DNA of 64,000 bases from Sorangiineae bacterium NIC37A_2 (lineage in GTDB: Bacteria > Myxococcota_A > Polyangia > Polyangiales > Polyangiaceae): NCBI GenBank assembly GCA_002085155.1, contig NASX01000010.1:19476-83475 (forward strand). Direction: 5' to 3'. Shown one piece after another: positions 35,615 to 43,995 of the stretch. How positions within the stretch are numbered: position 1 is the stretch's first letter; each line of letters begins with the position of its first letter. The notes below the pieces were generated by a model. That model did no database searches, was not told the DNA's origin, and was given only the letters and a program-made list of their open reading frames with translations. Both the position numbers and the translations under genes were made by a program.

Positions 35615-36667
35615 TCAGCTGGCCGCTTTGTGGATCGCCTTGACGAGGTCACCCTTGGTCATGCGGCTGCGCCCCTCGATGCCGAGTTTCTTTGCCCTTT
35701 GGTAGAGAGCTTCCTTCGGCTTTTCGGCGAGGGCAGAGGCGGAGGGCGCTCGGGACGACGCTTCTCGAGTAGAGGCACGCGAAGAGGACGCGGGAGAGTT
35801 CGCCGAGCGCTGCGCCTTGTTCCCTCCTCCCTCGAGCCTTTCCTTGAGCAGGGCCATGAGGTCAATCGGCGGGGGCAGTTCTTCTTCGCTCTCGGGCTCT
35901 GGGGTCGCCTCGATCTCGAGCACGCCTTGTCGACGTTTGGCCTTTCCTTCTGCGAGGCGCGTCAGCGCTTCACCATATTCGTCGGCGAGCTCCTCGCGCC
36001 GGAGCTCGGGTTCCGTCAGGTCGTCGATCGCCGTCAGGAAGGTCTTCACGGAGGCCGCCGAACCTGTTTTCCGAGCGGGCAGCCCCACCATCTCGGGTGT
36101 GCGCACTTCGCTCGCAAAACGCAGAGTCTCGGCGAGCAAGAGCCCCGAGCGCGCCATGATCGCGACGATGTACGCCTTGTCTCGCATCACCATGGTCGCG
36201 ATGCCTACTTTCTTCGTCCGCTCCATCGTCTCGGCCAAGAGACGATAGGCCTTCGTCGAAGAGCCAGAAGGAGCGAGGACATAAGGGCGCACGAAGAAGA
36301 GGCGCGGAAGGTCGTCGAGAGGCACAAAACGTCGGAGATCGATGTCGCGCGTCTTCTCTGGGCGAGCGGAGGCGAGCTCTTCCTCTGTGATCGGGACGAA
36401 CTCCCCCGAGTCGAGCTCAAAGCCGCGCACCAGCTCCTCGTTCGGAACGGGCCGATCGTGCCGCGGGCAAATATAACGACGCCCCACCGCGTCGCCGTCA
36501 CCAGTGACCATACGGAGCCGCGCCTGACGGGGCCTGGTCGCCGAAAAGAAGTCGACAGGAATGCTCACGAGCCCGAAGGTGATCGTTCCGGACCAGAAGG
36601 AGCGCCCCGAAGTCCGCTCCTCTTCGGCGCTCTCTTCCGCCTTCTGTTTGCTCTTCTGTTTAGCCAT
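35615..36667 (-). CDS. ku: Ku DNA end-binding protein (NHEJ), with C-terminal SAP/Rho-N-like tail
   Basis: The intact Ku of the operon (350 aa). It forms a ring dimer that threads broken DNA ends and recruits LigD. RSFWSGTITFGLVSIPVDFFSA is the canonical N-terminus; EEELVRGFELDSGEFVPITEEEL, SARPEKTRDIDLRRFVPLDD and LLLAETLRFASEVR are core barrel signatures. After a Ser/Ala linker the last 40 residues (ALYQRAKKLGIEGRSRMTK) form a SAP/Rho-N-like helix-extended-helix probably binding DNA. ATG 36667 has GGAGAG upstream. It lies 28 nt after the second Ku frame. Confidence 0.93.
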   Translation of the reverse strand: MAKQKSKQKAEESAEEERTSGRSFWSGTITFGLVSIPVDFFSATRPRQARLRMVTGDGDAVGRRYICPRHDRPVPNEELVRGFELDSGEFVPITEEELASARPEKTRDIDLRRFVPLDDLPRLFFVRPYVLAPSGSSTKAYRLLAETMERTKKVGIATMVMRDKAYIVAIMARSGLLLAETLRFASEVRTPEMVGLPARKTGSAASVKTFLTAIDDLTEPELRREELADEYGEALTRLAEGKAKRRQGVLEIEATPEPESEEELPPPIDLMALLKERLEGGGNKAQRSANSPASSSRASTREASSRAPSASALAEKPKEALYQRAKKLGIEGRSRMTKGDLVKAIHKAAS

Positions 36668-36694
36668 GGGTGCTCTCCGTCTTTTCGAGGCGGG

Positions 36695-37498
36695 TTATCC
36701 CCGCGCCGCCTTGCGGCTGTTTGGGTCCTTCTTGAGAGCGGCGAGGCTCTTTTTGAGGGCGTCTGCGACGTTCGCTTCTTTTGCCTTCTTGGCCTTTGCG
36801 ATGCGCAGAGGAATCACTCGCCCGAGGGCCTTCTGTTCGACGAGCTCTCCAACTTGGTCCTCGAAGTCGTCGTGGAACTCGCTCGGATCGAAGCCCCCCT
36901 CGAGGGTTTCGATGAGTTGACGGGCCAGCCGAATCTCAGCCTCCGTCAGCTCTTTGGCCGGAGGGCGAGCAAACCCCTCGAGATCGATGACCTCTTGCCG
37001 GGGACGCATCGTGCTCATCATCAGATACCCGTCCTCGACCCGGAGCGCTCCGAGGTATACCCGCCCGCGCATCACTCAGCGCGCAATGCCCTCCACTCCC
37101 CGCTGCTCGAGGGCCGCCGCGAGCGCGAAGTAGCTTTCGTCGTCACCGTCAGGCCCGAGGTAGTAGGGCCGCTCATACCAAACAGGCTCGACCGCGTTCG
37201 GCGCCACGAAATGGCTGATTTCGATGGTCCGGGAGGGTTTCGGAGCCAGGGAGGCTAGGTCGTCCGCATCCAAGACGACTCATTTCTTTTCATCGAGCGG
37301 ATAAGCCTTGGTCACCTCGTCGCGGGCGACGGGTTCTTCCGTCGTCTTGTCGATCAGCTCTTGGACAACAGGCTCACCGTCTTCCTCGTGGAGAAGACGA
37401 AAGGGCACGCCCCGACCCTCGACGGCTGCGTAGAACTTGACGGGAACTTCTCGCTCCGCGAGCTGAATGACGGCCTTAAAGATCGCGCGAGCGGCCAT
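36695..37498 (-). pseudogene. Second Ku reading frame with two in-frame UGA codons
   Basis: One continuous frame encodes a full-length Ku-like protein of about 267 residues, interrupted by UGA at 37280-37282 (after YPLDEKK, before VVLDADDL) and UGA at 37076-37078 (after GVEGIAR, before VMRGRVYLGALR). No frameshift accompanies them and similarity continues on both sides: AIFKAVIQLAEREVPVKFYAA, TIEISHFVAP, WYERPYYLGPD and EVIDLEGFARPPAKEL. In many Ku proteins the second position is aromatic, so TGG-to-TGA changes are likely; UGA is a normal stop elsewhere here. Options are a young pseudogene, read-through, or three split peptides. The start ATG overlaps the zinc-ribbon gene. Confidence 0.75.
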
Positions 37499-37700
37499 TT
37501 TTGTTCTCCTTTTCGCAGCTGGGACAATTGATCGAGTCCTTCTGTCTCACGATCCAGGCACACCTGGGGCACATCGGCCCATCACAAACAATGCAGCGCA
37601 CCTCTTGCTCGAACACGTAAGTTCCCAAACAATGAGTGCATTCCTCTTCCCCTTCGGCGAGCCAAAGAGCGGGACGCGTGGATTTGTCAGTTGTTGCCAT
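37476..37700 (-). CDS. Small zinc-ribbon protein in the NHEJ operon
   Basis: A 74-aa protein with four CxxC motifs in order: CTHC, CIVC, CPRC and CPSC, enough for two zinc sites. The middle reads TYVFEQEVRCIVCDGPMCPRC. ATG 37700 is preceded by GGAG. Its 3' end overlaps the start of the second Ku frame by 23 nt, and it lies 48 nt after LigD, so it belongs to the operon. I recognise no specific family; a DNA-end or Ku/LigD partner role is inferred only from position. Confidence 0.75.
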   Translation of the reverse strand: MATTDKSTRPALWLAEGEEECTHCLGTYVFEQEVRCIVCDGPMCPRCAWIVRQKDSINCPSCEKENKNGRSRDL

Positions 37701-37748
37701 CGACCTGCTCCGGGAGGAGTGCAATGGCTGTTCCATCGCTGACTTGGT

Positions 37749-40319
37749 TCAGTCCTCCGGAATCCTCTGCCGCACCTCGAAGAAACCCGGCCAAGGGTCG
37801 CCCTTGAGATGGGCAAGGCGCTCGAGGAGCTCTTCGAGGCGGAACTCGCCGCGCAGGTCGCGAGCAAGCTCTTCCCAAGCGACTGGTGTCGAGATCGGAG
37901 CGCCGGGCCGTGCTCGTGTTGAGTAGGCGGCGATCGCCGTCGCTTCACGAGCGTTGCGAAGATAGTCGATGAAAATCTTCCCTTTTCGCTTCTGTTTGGT
38001 CATCGTGGCCACGAAGCGTTTCGGGCTCTCGCGAGTCAGTGTCTCAGCGATCGTCTTGCAGAATTTCTTCGCCTCCGGCCAAGGCGTGACGGGTTCGACG
38101 GGCACGACGAGGTGAACGCCCTTGCCGCCCGTTGTCTTGACGAAGCTCTCGAGGCCGTGTTTTCCGAGCTCGTCGCGCACGTCGAGGGCACCCTCTACGA
38201 GCCGAGCCCAGTCGAGATCGGGATCTGGATCGAGGTCAAAAATCAGCCGATCGGGACATTCGAGACGATCGATCCGGGAGCCCCAGACGTGGATCTCGAG
38301 AACTCCGAGTTGGACAAGTCCAACGAGACCTGCCGCGTCGCGCACGAAGAGGTACGGCTCGCCGCCCTCCGGCATTGGCCATTCGTGGATGCCTTCAGGA
38401 AGGCCATTTTTGCCATGCTTTTGAAAGAAACAAGGAGAACCTTCGCCGCCCGGGCAGCGCACGATCGTGAGCAAACGCTCAGCGACGTGCGGGAGCATCC
38501 GATCAGCGATGGCCACGTAGTACTCGGCGAGATCGCGTTTCGTCAGTCCCTGCTCGTGGAACAGGACACGGTCCGGGTGTGTGAGTGAGCGCAGGAGGAC
38601 AGCGTTCGATCCTGAGCGGCCGGAGCTCTTGGTCGTCGCTCCTTTCGGCTCCTGGACCGCTTCAGGTGGTGCCTCGGTTCGAGGGCTCTTGGGCGAGTGA
38701 CCCTTTCGGGGAGGAGCGTCGGCCGGCAATGGACTCGGCTCTTCCAGGCCAATGTCTTCGGCACTTTTGTCCTCTCGGAGACCTTGAAAGGAGGGATGCC
38801 GGAGTTTTCCGCCCTCGGTCACCTCGGAGAAGGTCACCTCTGCGAGCAGCTCCGGCTTCACCCAGTGGACCCCCCGCGCCTCTGCCCCACGGGGCGCTGG
38901 ATCGAAGGGAGACTTGTCTTGAACGAGCTTCGAGAGGCGCGCTTTGATCTGCTTCAGCGAGCGTTCGCTGAAGCCGGTCCCGACTTTTCCGGCGTACTTG
39001 AGCTTACCTCGCTCGTCGTGGAGCCCGACCAAAAGCGCGCCGAAGCCCCTGCGAGAGCCAGAAGGATCCGTATAGCCGCCGATCACAAACTCTTGCCGCT
39101 TCATACACTTGCTCTTGAGCCAGGCGTGACTCCGCGTGCCCGAATAGGGCGCGTCGACACGCTTCGAGACGACACCTTCCATGCCCAGCTGGCACGCTTC
39201 GGCGAAGAACTCCGGGCCGTGACCCCGCACGTGGTCACTGTAGCGGACAACCCCGCGAAGCTTTTTCCGAGAAGTTCCAAGGAGCTTCGCGAGGAGCTCC
39301 TTGCGCTCGAGGAGCGGAGCTTTCCGAACGTCCACCCCATTTGCGTACAATAGATCAAACACCACGTAGGCGATCGTCGTTTTCTTGGCGCCTCCGCCCC
39401 CGTTCTGGAGCGCCTGGAAGTGAGTGAGCCCCTTTTCATCCAGGGCCACGACCTCCCCGTCGAGAAGCGCATCCTCCAAGGAGAGTTCTGCGAGACTTCT
39501 CACAACACTCGGGAAACGAGCGGCGAAGTCCTTCTTTCCCCGCGACCACAACTTCACCTCGCCGGACCGAATTTCAGCCAAGACTCGATATCCATCGAGT
39601 TTCACCTCATGCACATAGCCATCGCCTTCGGGAGGTTCTTCGACAAGAGTCGCGAGCTGAGGCTCGCGTGCCGCGGGGAACCGCGCTGCCCGGGCAGGCT
39701 CGAATTTTTGCTCGCCGCTCTTCGTCCAGACGGCGCGCGGCGCGCCTTTGACCTCTTCGAGGCTGCGTCCGGAAAGGACACTTCGGGGAGCGGAGGTGAC
39801 GATACTCTCGGCCGCGCTCCGCGCGGCCTCGTCGCGTCCCTTGATCAGGAGCCAGTTCTTGTCGGTCTCCTTCCCGCCGCGGGAGCGAGTGCGCGTGAGG
39901 TGGAAGCGACCGCGCAGCTTCTGGCCGTGCAAGACGAAGCGCAGGTTTCCTTCCTCGAGGGCCTTGTCAGGATCTCCCTCCATCTCCCAAGTGCCCTCAT
40001 CCCAGACGATGACTCCGCCGCCGCCGTATTGACCCTTGGGAATCATTCCTTCAAAGGCGGCGTACTCGAGAGGATGATCTTCGGTCCGCACGGCGAGGCG
40101 CTTGTCCTTCGGATCGAGGCTCGGCCCCTTCGGCACAGCCCAGCTCACCAACACGTCCCCGACCTGCAGGCGGAAATCGTAGTGCTTGGCCCGAGCCGCG
40201 TGGGCCTGAACCACGAACCGGAGCTCCCCTTTCTTCGCGCGCCGACTCCCGGGAGCGGGCTCGGGGGTGCGTTCGAAATCGCGCCGCTCCGCGTACTGTT
40301 GCAGCTTGTCCACGGGCAC
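37749..40319 (-). CDS. ligD: ATP-dependent DNA ligase D (phosphoesterase-ligase-polymerase)
   Basis: The multifunctional NHEJ enzyme that trims, fills and seals ends. Domain order: 3'-phosphoesterase (about 8-165, FVVQAHAARAKHYDFRL and SWAVPKGPS), ligase (about 215-530, adenylated Lys 240 in HEVKLDGYR, LDGEVVALD), and primase-polymerase (about 570-850, LIFDLDPDPD with catalytic Asp pair, KTTGGKGVHLVVP). The length of 856 aa is typical. Start codons are weak: GTG 40319 or TTG 40322. It heads the operon LigD, zinc ribbon, second Ku, Ku, DUF72. Confidence 0.95.
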   Translation of the reverse strand: MPVDKLQQYAERRDFERTPEPAPGSRRAKKGELRFVVQAHAARAKHYDFRLQVGDVLVSWAVPKGPSLDPKDKRLAVRTEDHPLEYAAFEGMIPKGQYGGGGVIVWDEGTWEMEGDPDKALEEGNLRFVLHGQKLRGRFHLTRTRSRGGKETDKNWLLIKGRDEAARSAAESIVTSAPRSVLSGRSLEEVKGAPRAVWTKSGEQKFEPARAARFPAAREPQLATLVEEPPEGDGYVHEVKLDGYRVLAEIRSGEVKLWSRGKKDFAARFPSVVRSLAELSLEDALLDGEVVALDEKGLTHFQALQNGGGGAKKTTIAYVVFDLLYANGVDVRKAPLLERKELLAKLLGTSRKKLRGVVRYSDHVRGHGPEFFAEACQLGMEGVVSKRVDAPYSGTRSHAWLKSKCMKRQEFVIGGYTDPSGSRRGFGALLVGLHDERGKLKYAGKVGTGFSERSLKQIKARLSKLVQDKSPFDPAPRGAEARGVHWVKPELLAEVTFSEVTEGGKLRHPSFQGLREDKSAEDIGLEEPSPLPADAPPRKGHSPKSPRTEAPPEAVQEPKGATTKSSGRSGSNAVLLRSLTHPDRVLFHEQGLTKRDLAEYYVAIADRMLPHVAERLLTIVRCPGGEGSPCFFQKHGKNGLPEGIHEWPMPEGGEPYLFVRDAAGLVGLVQLGVLEIHVWGSRIDRLECPDRLIFDLDPDPDLDWARLVEGALDVRDELGKHGLESFVKTTGGKGVHLVVPVEPVTPWPEAKKFCKTIAETLTRESPKRFVATMTKQKRKGKIFIDYLRNAREATAIAAYSTRARPGAPISTPVAWEELARDLRGEFRLEELLERLAHLKGDPWPGFFEVRQRIPED

Positions 40320-40398
40320 CAAGTTGCAATGGCCGCGCCAAGTGCCTGACCCTAGGGCTCTGTCGGGCGTCTACCTCGCCGCCCTGCCGTGCCGGCCC

Positions 40399-41433
40399 TC
40401 AACCTAGGCCCAGAATCGCAAAGGTTCGCTCGATCGACCAAAACGCGCCCACCGCGCCCATACCGTAGGCGAGAGCGCGCGGGACCCAGGGTCGCCGAAG
40501 ACCCAGGCGAGTCCCCAGGTGAGCCAGCACCAGAAGCCCGAACACGACCGCGAGCTGTCCGAGCTCCACTCCCACGTTGAAGCCGAAGAGCGCCGCAGGC
40601 ACGTGCGCCTCGGGCAAACCAACATCCCGGAGCGCCGAGGCGAAGCCGAACCCGTGAAGGAGACCGAAGATGAAGGCAACGGTCCACGGTCGCCGCCGGG
40701 TGAGGGACTCCTGGGGCGCGAGGCACTCTCTGCAGACCAGCACAATGGAGAGGGCGATCGTGGCCTCGATGGGCAAAATGGGAGGGGCGATCCACTCCAC
40801 CGCGGAGAGCGCGAGGGTGATGCTGTGCGCGACCGTAAAGGCGGTAATGGTCGCGATAAGGCGCCTGCGGCCCTGCACCAGGAGCGTCAACGCCAAGACG
40901 AAGCACAGATGATCAAAGCCGAGCAGAATGTGCTCGACGCCGAGCTCACAGTAGTCCCGAAGCACGAGCCAATAGGCGGCGAGGCCCCGCGCTCTTTGAT
41001 CGTAAATGGCGATCTCTCGATTCTCAGAGGACACCACTCGCTGAAATCGCGAACCGTCGAGCCAGCTCACGTCGACCAAGACACGCGTCTGTGCCCCCTC
41101 CAACCAAGGCAACTCGACGCGCCCGGAGAGCCCCGCGGGACCACAGCTCAAGAGCTCACCTCTTAGCTCACAGTGCGGCGGATAAACCGCGGGATGCTCG
41201 ATGGAACGCAGCGCAGGTGAGTCCGACTGGAAGCGTGCCGAAAAGCGCCCCGCCTCGAGCTCCTGGATCACCAATGCAGCGTTGTCGATCGGATGCGTCC
41301 ACGCTCGCGCCGGGAGGAGGATGAGGAGCGCTCCGAGAACCGCCGCGAAGAGGGTGCGAGGCAGGGCGAACGCGGCTGACCTTGCCGGATTGCACTCATA
41401 GGATCGGCACAGCGAACGGCTACGACGGCTCAT
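40399..41433 (-). CDS. HupE/UreJ-family membrane protein
   Basis: A 344-aa protein with an N-terminal signal (LFAAVLGALLILLPARA), a periplasmic beta-rich domain (about 45-170) and a C-terminal membrane domain with about six helices. The membrane part has GVEHILLGFDHLCFVLAL, FTVAHSITLAL and FGLLHGFGFA, whose conserved His, Glu and Asp residues resemble metal-binding sites of HupE/UreJ transporters (nickel or cobalt in studied members). Its ATG overlaps the stop of the PPIase gene. This HupE/UreJ-PPIase pairing recurs in bacteria, but its function is unsettled. Confidence 0.87.
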   Translation of the reverse strand: MSRRSRSLCRSYECNPARSAAFALPRTLFAAVLGALLILLPARAWTHPIDNAALVIQELEAGRFSARFQSDSPALRSIEHPAVYPPHCELRGELLSCGPAGLSGRVELPWLEGAQTRVLVDVSWLDGSRFQRVVSSENREIAIYDQRARGLAAYWLVLRDYCELGVEHILLGFDHLCFVLALTLLVQGRRRLIATITAFTVAHSITLALSAVEWIAPPILPIEATIALSIVLVCRECLAPQESLTRRRPWTVAFIFGLLHGFGFASALRDVGLPEAHVPAALFGFNVGVELGQLAVVFGLLVLAHLGTRLGLRRPWVPRALAYGMGAVGAFWSIERTFAILGLG

Positions 41434-42245
41434 GGCACCTCTTCGAACTCGTAGAGGGCGATGATCTTGTCGAGCTTCTCGCGGACAGCCTTTTCTCGCG
41501 CCTTCGACTTGAAATCATCGAGCACCGCCGCGCGGACCTCCGAGAGGGGCGGCAGCCCTCCTGAGACCTCCTTCACACGCAGGAGCCAGGCTTCTGTCTC
41601 ACCCTCCACCCGGGTCCAGGTTCCGAGCGGAACGTCGACGATGCGCGCGGCGAGGGGAGCTGCGACCCGCCCTGCAAAGTCTTCCGGAGCGAGCGTTGCT
41701 CCGAACAAGGGCCGGCCGAGCTCGTTGGGTTTCTCTCCTGCCTCGAGCCGGGCGAGGAACTTCGTGAGCTCTTCCTCAGTCTGTCCATCGGACCTCGGAA
41801 AAGCGAAGAACTCGAAGTCATAGCGCTGCGGGCGCTCGTAGCGCGCCCTCTCTTCTTCGAGAAAACGCTCCAGCGTCGCGTCATCGGGGTCGGAGAATCG
41901 AACCGAGAGCTCCGCTTCCGCGTACATCTTCCCGACCAAGAGCGATCGGATGTTCGGGTCGTTGCGATCGAGTCCGCGCCGGAGAGCCTCGCGGTACAGC
42001 GCCTCCTCTCGTTTCCATGCCTCGATGGTGAAGGTCCGCTGGTGCTCGGTGGGAGGAACCCCGTGTTGGTCCGTCAGCCGTCGCACGAGGTCCGCCTTGA
42101 CTCCCGGGGTCACCGTCACTTTCCGGGGCTCCTCGTTCAGGAAACGGTCGGCCGCGAAAAGCAGAGCACCCAGGGCGAAAAAGTGAACCATAGGTTCACG
42201 AAGGAAGCGGGACCAGGCGTCCGAAGGAGTGTCGGAGGGGCTCAT
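41430..42245 (-). CDS. PpiC/SurA-type peptidyl-prolyl isomerase, membrane-anchored
   Basis: A 271-aa protein with one N-terminal hydrophobic segment (MVHFFALGALLFAADRFL) anchoring it in the inner membrane. A SurA-like helical region follows (RRLTDQHGVPPTEHQR, then EALYREALRRGLDRND), then a parvulin-type domain (about 130-255, RYDFEFFAF, WLLRVKEVSGGLPPL). It probably assists folding of exported proteins, perhaps the HupE/UreJ protein encoded directly downstream with a 4-nt overlap. ATG 42245 is chosen; the frame is open to 42305. Confidence 0.85.
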   Translation of the reverse strand: MSPSDTPSDAWSRFLREPMVHFFALGALLFAADRFLNEEPRKVTVTPGVKADLVRRLTDQHGVPPTEHQRTFTIEAWKREEALYREALRRGLDRNDPNIRSLLVGKMYAEAELSVRFSDPDDATLERFLEEERARYERPQRYDFEFFAFPRSDGQTEEELTKFLARLEAGEKPNELGRPLFGATLAPEDFAGRVAAPLAARIVDVPLGTWTRVEGETEAWLLRVKEVSGGLPPLSEVRAAVLDDFKSKAREKAVREKLDKIIALYEFEEVP

Positions 42246-42530
42246 GAGCGAATTGCGAGAGGTGAATCGAGTCCGAGAGATAGACGAAGGGCGGGCCTCA
42301 CGCATCTTGCCTGATGTTGCGCCCGTCAGACACTACCTAAGAGCCCGCTCAAAATCGGAAAAGGAGAGCGCTTTCGCGCCGCTTGCCTTCATCGACAAGC
42401 CCAGGGGCGCATGATAGCGACCTCGAGTCGTTCGTCAGCCGGTCCAAGGCCCCTCACGCCCCACGGTTTACGCTACACTCTCAAGGACCCGCCGTCCTGC
42501 CGCGCGACTCATATCTTCGGAGGCTCAAAC

Positions 42531-43856
42531 TTGTTCTCACGGAAACTCTCTCTTTGCCTTGGCTCTCTGGTCTTGTCCCTGGCGGCGTGTTCTGCCGATC
42601 CGAATCCCGACGGTGATGCTGATGGGAGCGGAGGGAGCGTAGGAGACGGAGGAACGAGCGCGGGAACAGGCGCAGCCCCGGGCTCCGGAGCTGCACCGGG
42701 AACTGGAGGGTTGGGAAATCCCGGGTCCGGTGGTTCTGGCGGAGGATTCGGTCCTTCGGACGGCGGAGCGCCCCATGCCGGCGGCGCAGGCGCAGCCCCG
42801 GGCGTTGGCGGAACAGCGGCAGGAGGCTCGGGTGGAGGCGGCGCGACCGGTGGTAGCGGCGGGGGCAGCGGTGATACCGGCGGCAGCGAGAACGGTACCG
42901 GCGGCGGCGGAGGCGGTGGAGACGTCGGCCCTGGGCCCTCGGACATCCCGCCCGCTCCTGGTCCTGACAACGTTCCGCGCCCCTCCGGGACTCCCGGAAA
43001 CATCACAGTGATCGACTGGGCCGGGTTCCCTGCGGCGGTAACCTACTCCTTTGACGACAACGACGGATCTCAGCTCACCTACTATGAGCAGATGAAGGCC
43101 ATCGGTGGCCGTTATACCTTCTTCCTCGTTACGCAGAATTTCGGCGTGGCGATCAGCGATGCTCGCTGGAAGGCCATCTACGAAGACGGCAACGAGATCG
43201 GCAATCACACGACGAACCACAGCTGTGGCACCAGCAACATCGACGGCGCAAACACGGCCATTCAGACGACCTTCGGCCGCGCTCCGAGCACCCTCGCTGC
43301 TCCGAACGGAGACACCTCCTGCACCGGCCAAGCGCCGGGCCGCGTCTTCTTGAACCGCGGAGTTACCCCTGAAAGCCCGGTCAAGCCGAACGACAATTCG
43401 AATCCCTATCAGCTGAACTGCTACATCCCGGCCACGGGTCAGGCTGCGAGCGCTTACAACAGCAATATCGACAGCGCGCTGAGCCAGAAGGGCTGGGTGA
43501 TTTACGTCATCCACGGCATCAACCCGGGCACCAGTCACACCTTCCAGCCCGTGAGCTGGGACGGACTCAAGGGCGCCATCGAGTACGCCAAGAGCAAGAA
43601 CGTCTGGATCGACACCTTGGAGAACATCGGCGCCTACTGGCTTGGCCAGAAGGAGTTTGCGAAGGCGATGACCCAGACGAACGGCGCGTCGAAGACCTGG
43701 ACCTGGACCCTCCCCGACAAGTTCCCGACCGGAAAGTATCTCCGCGTGAAGGTGGACGGCGGTACGCTGATCCAAGACGGAAAGCCGCTCACCTGGGACC
43801 CGCACGGCTACTACGAGATCTCCCTCGACGAAAAGAGCGTCACCCTCGAACCGTAA
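42531..43856 (+). CDS. Lipoprotein polysaccharide deacetylase (NodB/CE4-like)
   Basis: A 441-aa lipoprotein. The start is TTG 42531, decided by GGAGG 7 nt upstream and by the signal peptide that follows (KLSLCLGSLVLSLAAC lipobox). A Gly/Ala/Pro linker runs to about 155. The NodB domain shows motif 1 TYSFDDND (base and metal Asp) and motif 2 GNHTTNHS (two metal His); later VIYVIHGINPG fits motif 5. A small beta-domain ends the protein. Acetylxylan or chitin-type substrates are possible; xylan fits the other lipoproteins of the window. Confidence 0.87.
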   Translation: MFSRKLSLCLGSLVLSLAACSADPNPDGDADGSGGSVGDGGTSAGTGAAPGSGAAPGTGGLGNPGSGGSGGGFGPSDGGAPHAGGAGAAPGVGGTAAGGSGGGGATGGSGGGSGDTGGSENGTGGGGGGGDVGPGPSDIPPAPGPDNVPRPSGTPGNITVIDWAGFPAAVTYSFDDNDGSQLTYYEQMKAIGGRYTFFLVTQNFGVAISDARWKAIYEDGNEIGNHTTNHSCGTSNIDGANTAIQTTFGRAPSTLAAPNGDTSCTGQAPGRVFLNRGVTPESPVKPNDNSNPYQLNCYIPATGQAASAYNSNIDSALSQKGWVIYVIHGINPGTSHTFQPVSWDGLKGAIEYAKSKNVWIDTLENIGAYWLGQKEFAKAMTQTNGASKTWTWTLPDKFPTGKYLRVKVDGGTLIQDGKPLTWDPHGYYEISLDEKSVTLEP

Positions 43857-43895
43857 GCCCGAGCTCAGGCAAGGACGCGCCTGACCCACGCCGCT

Positions 43896-43923
43896 CGCCC
43901 TCGCGCGCGGGGCGTTTTCGTTT
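43896..43923 (+). terminator. Probable intrinsic terminator of the deacetylase gene
   Basis: CGCCC and GGGCG pair across a GC-rich loop, followed by TTTTCGTTT, about 40 nt after the stop codon. Confidence 0.5.
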
Positions 43924-43995
43924 GTGCTCTACGCGCCGAAACCCAACGACCCGAGCCCTTACGCTGAGCGAGCTTTGGTCCCGAGCCCTGCTCCG

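Noticed and set aside
36695-37498. Genome-wide reassignment of UGA as a sense codon
   Set aside because: Most genes in the window end with UGA at the expected length, so only local read-through or mutation can be considered.
42411-42530. Upstream starts for the polysaccharide deacetylase
   Set aside because: They would place 40 residues ahead of the signal peptide; TTG 42531 with GGAGG is a far better start.
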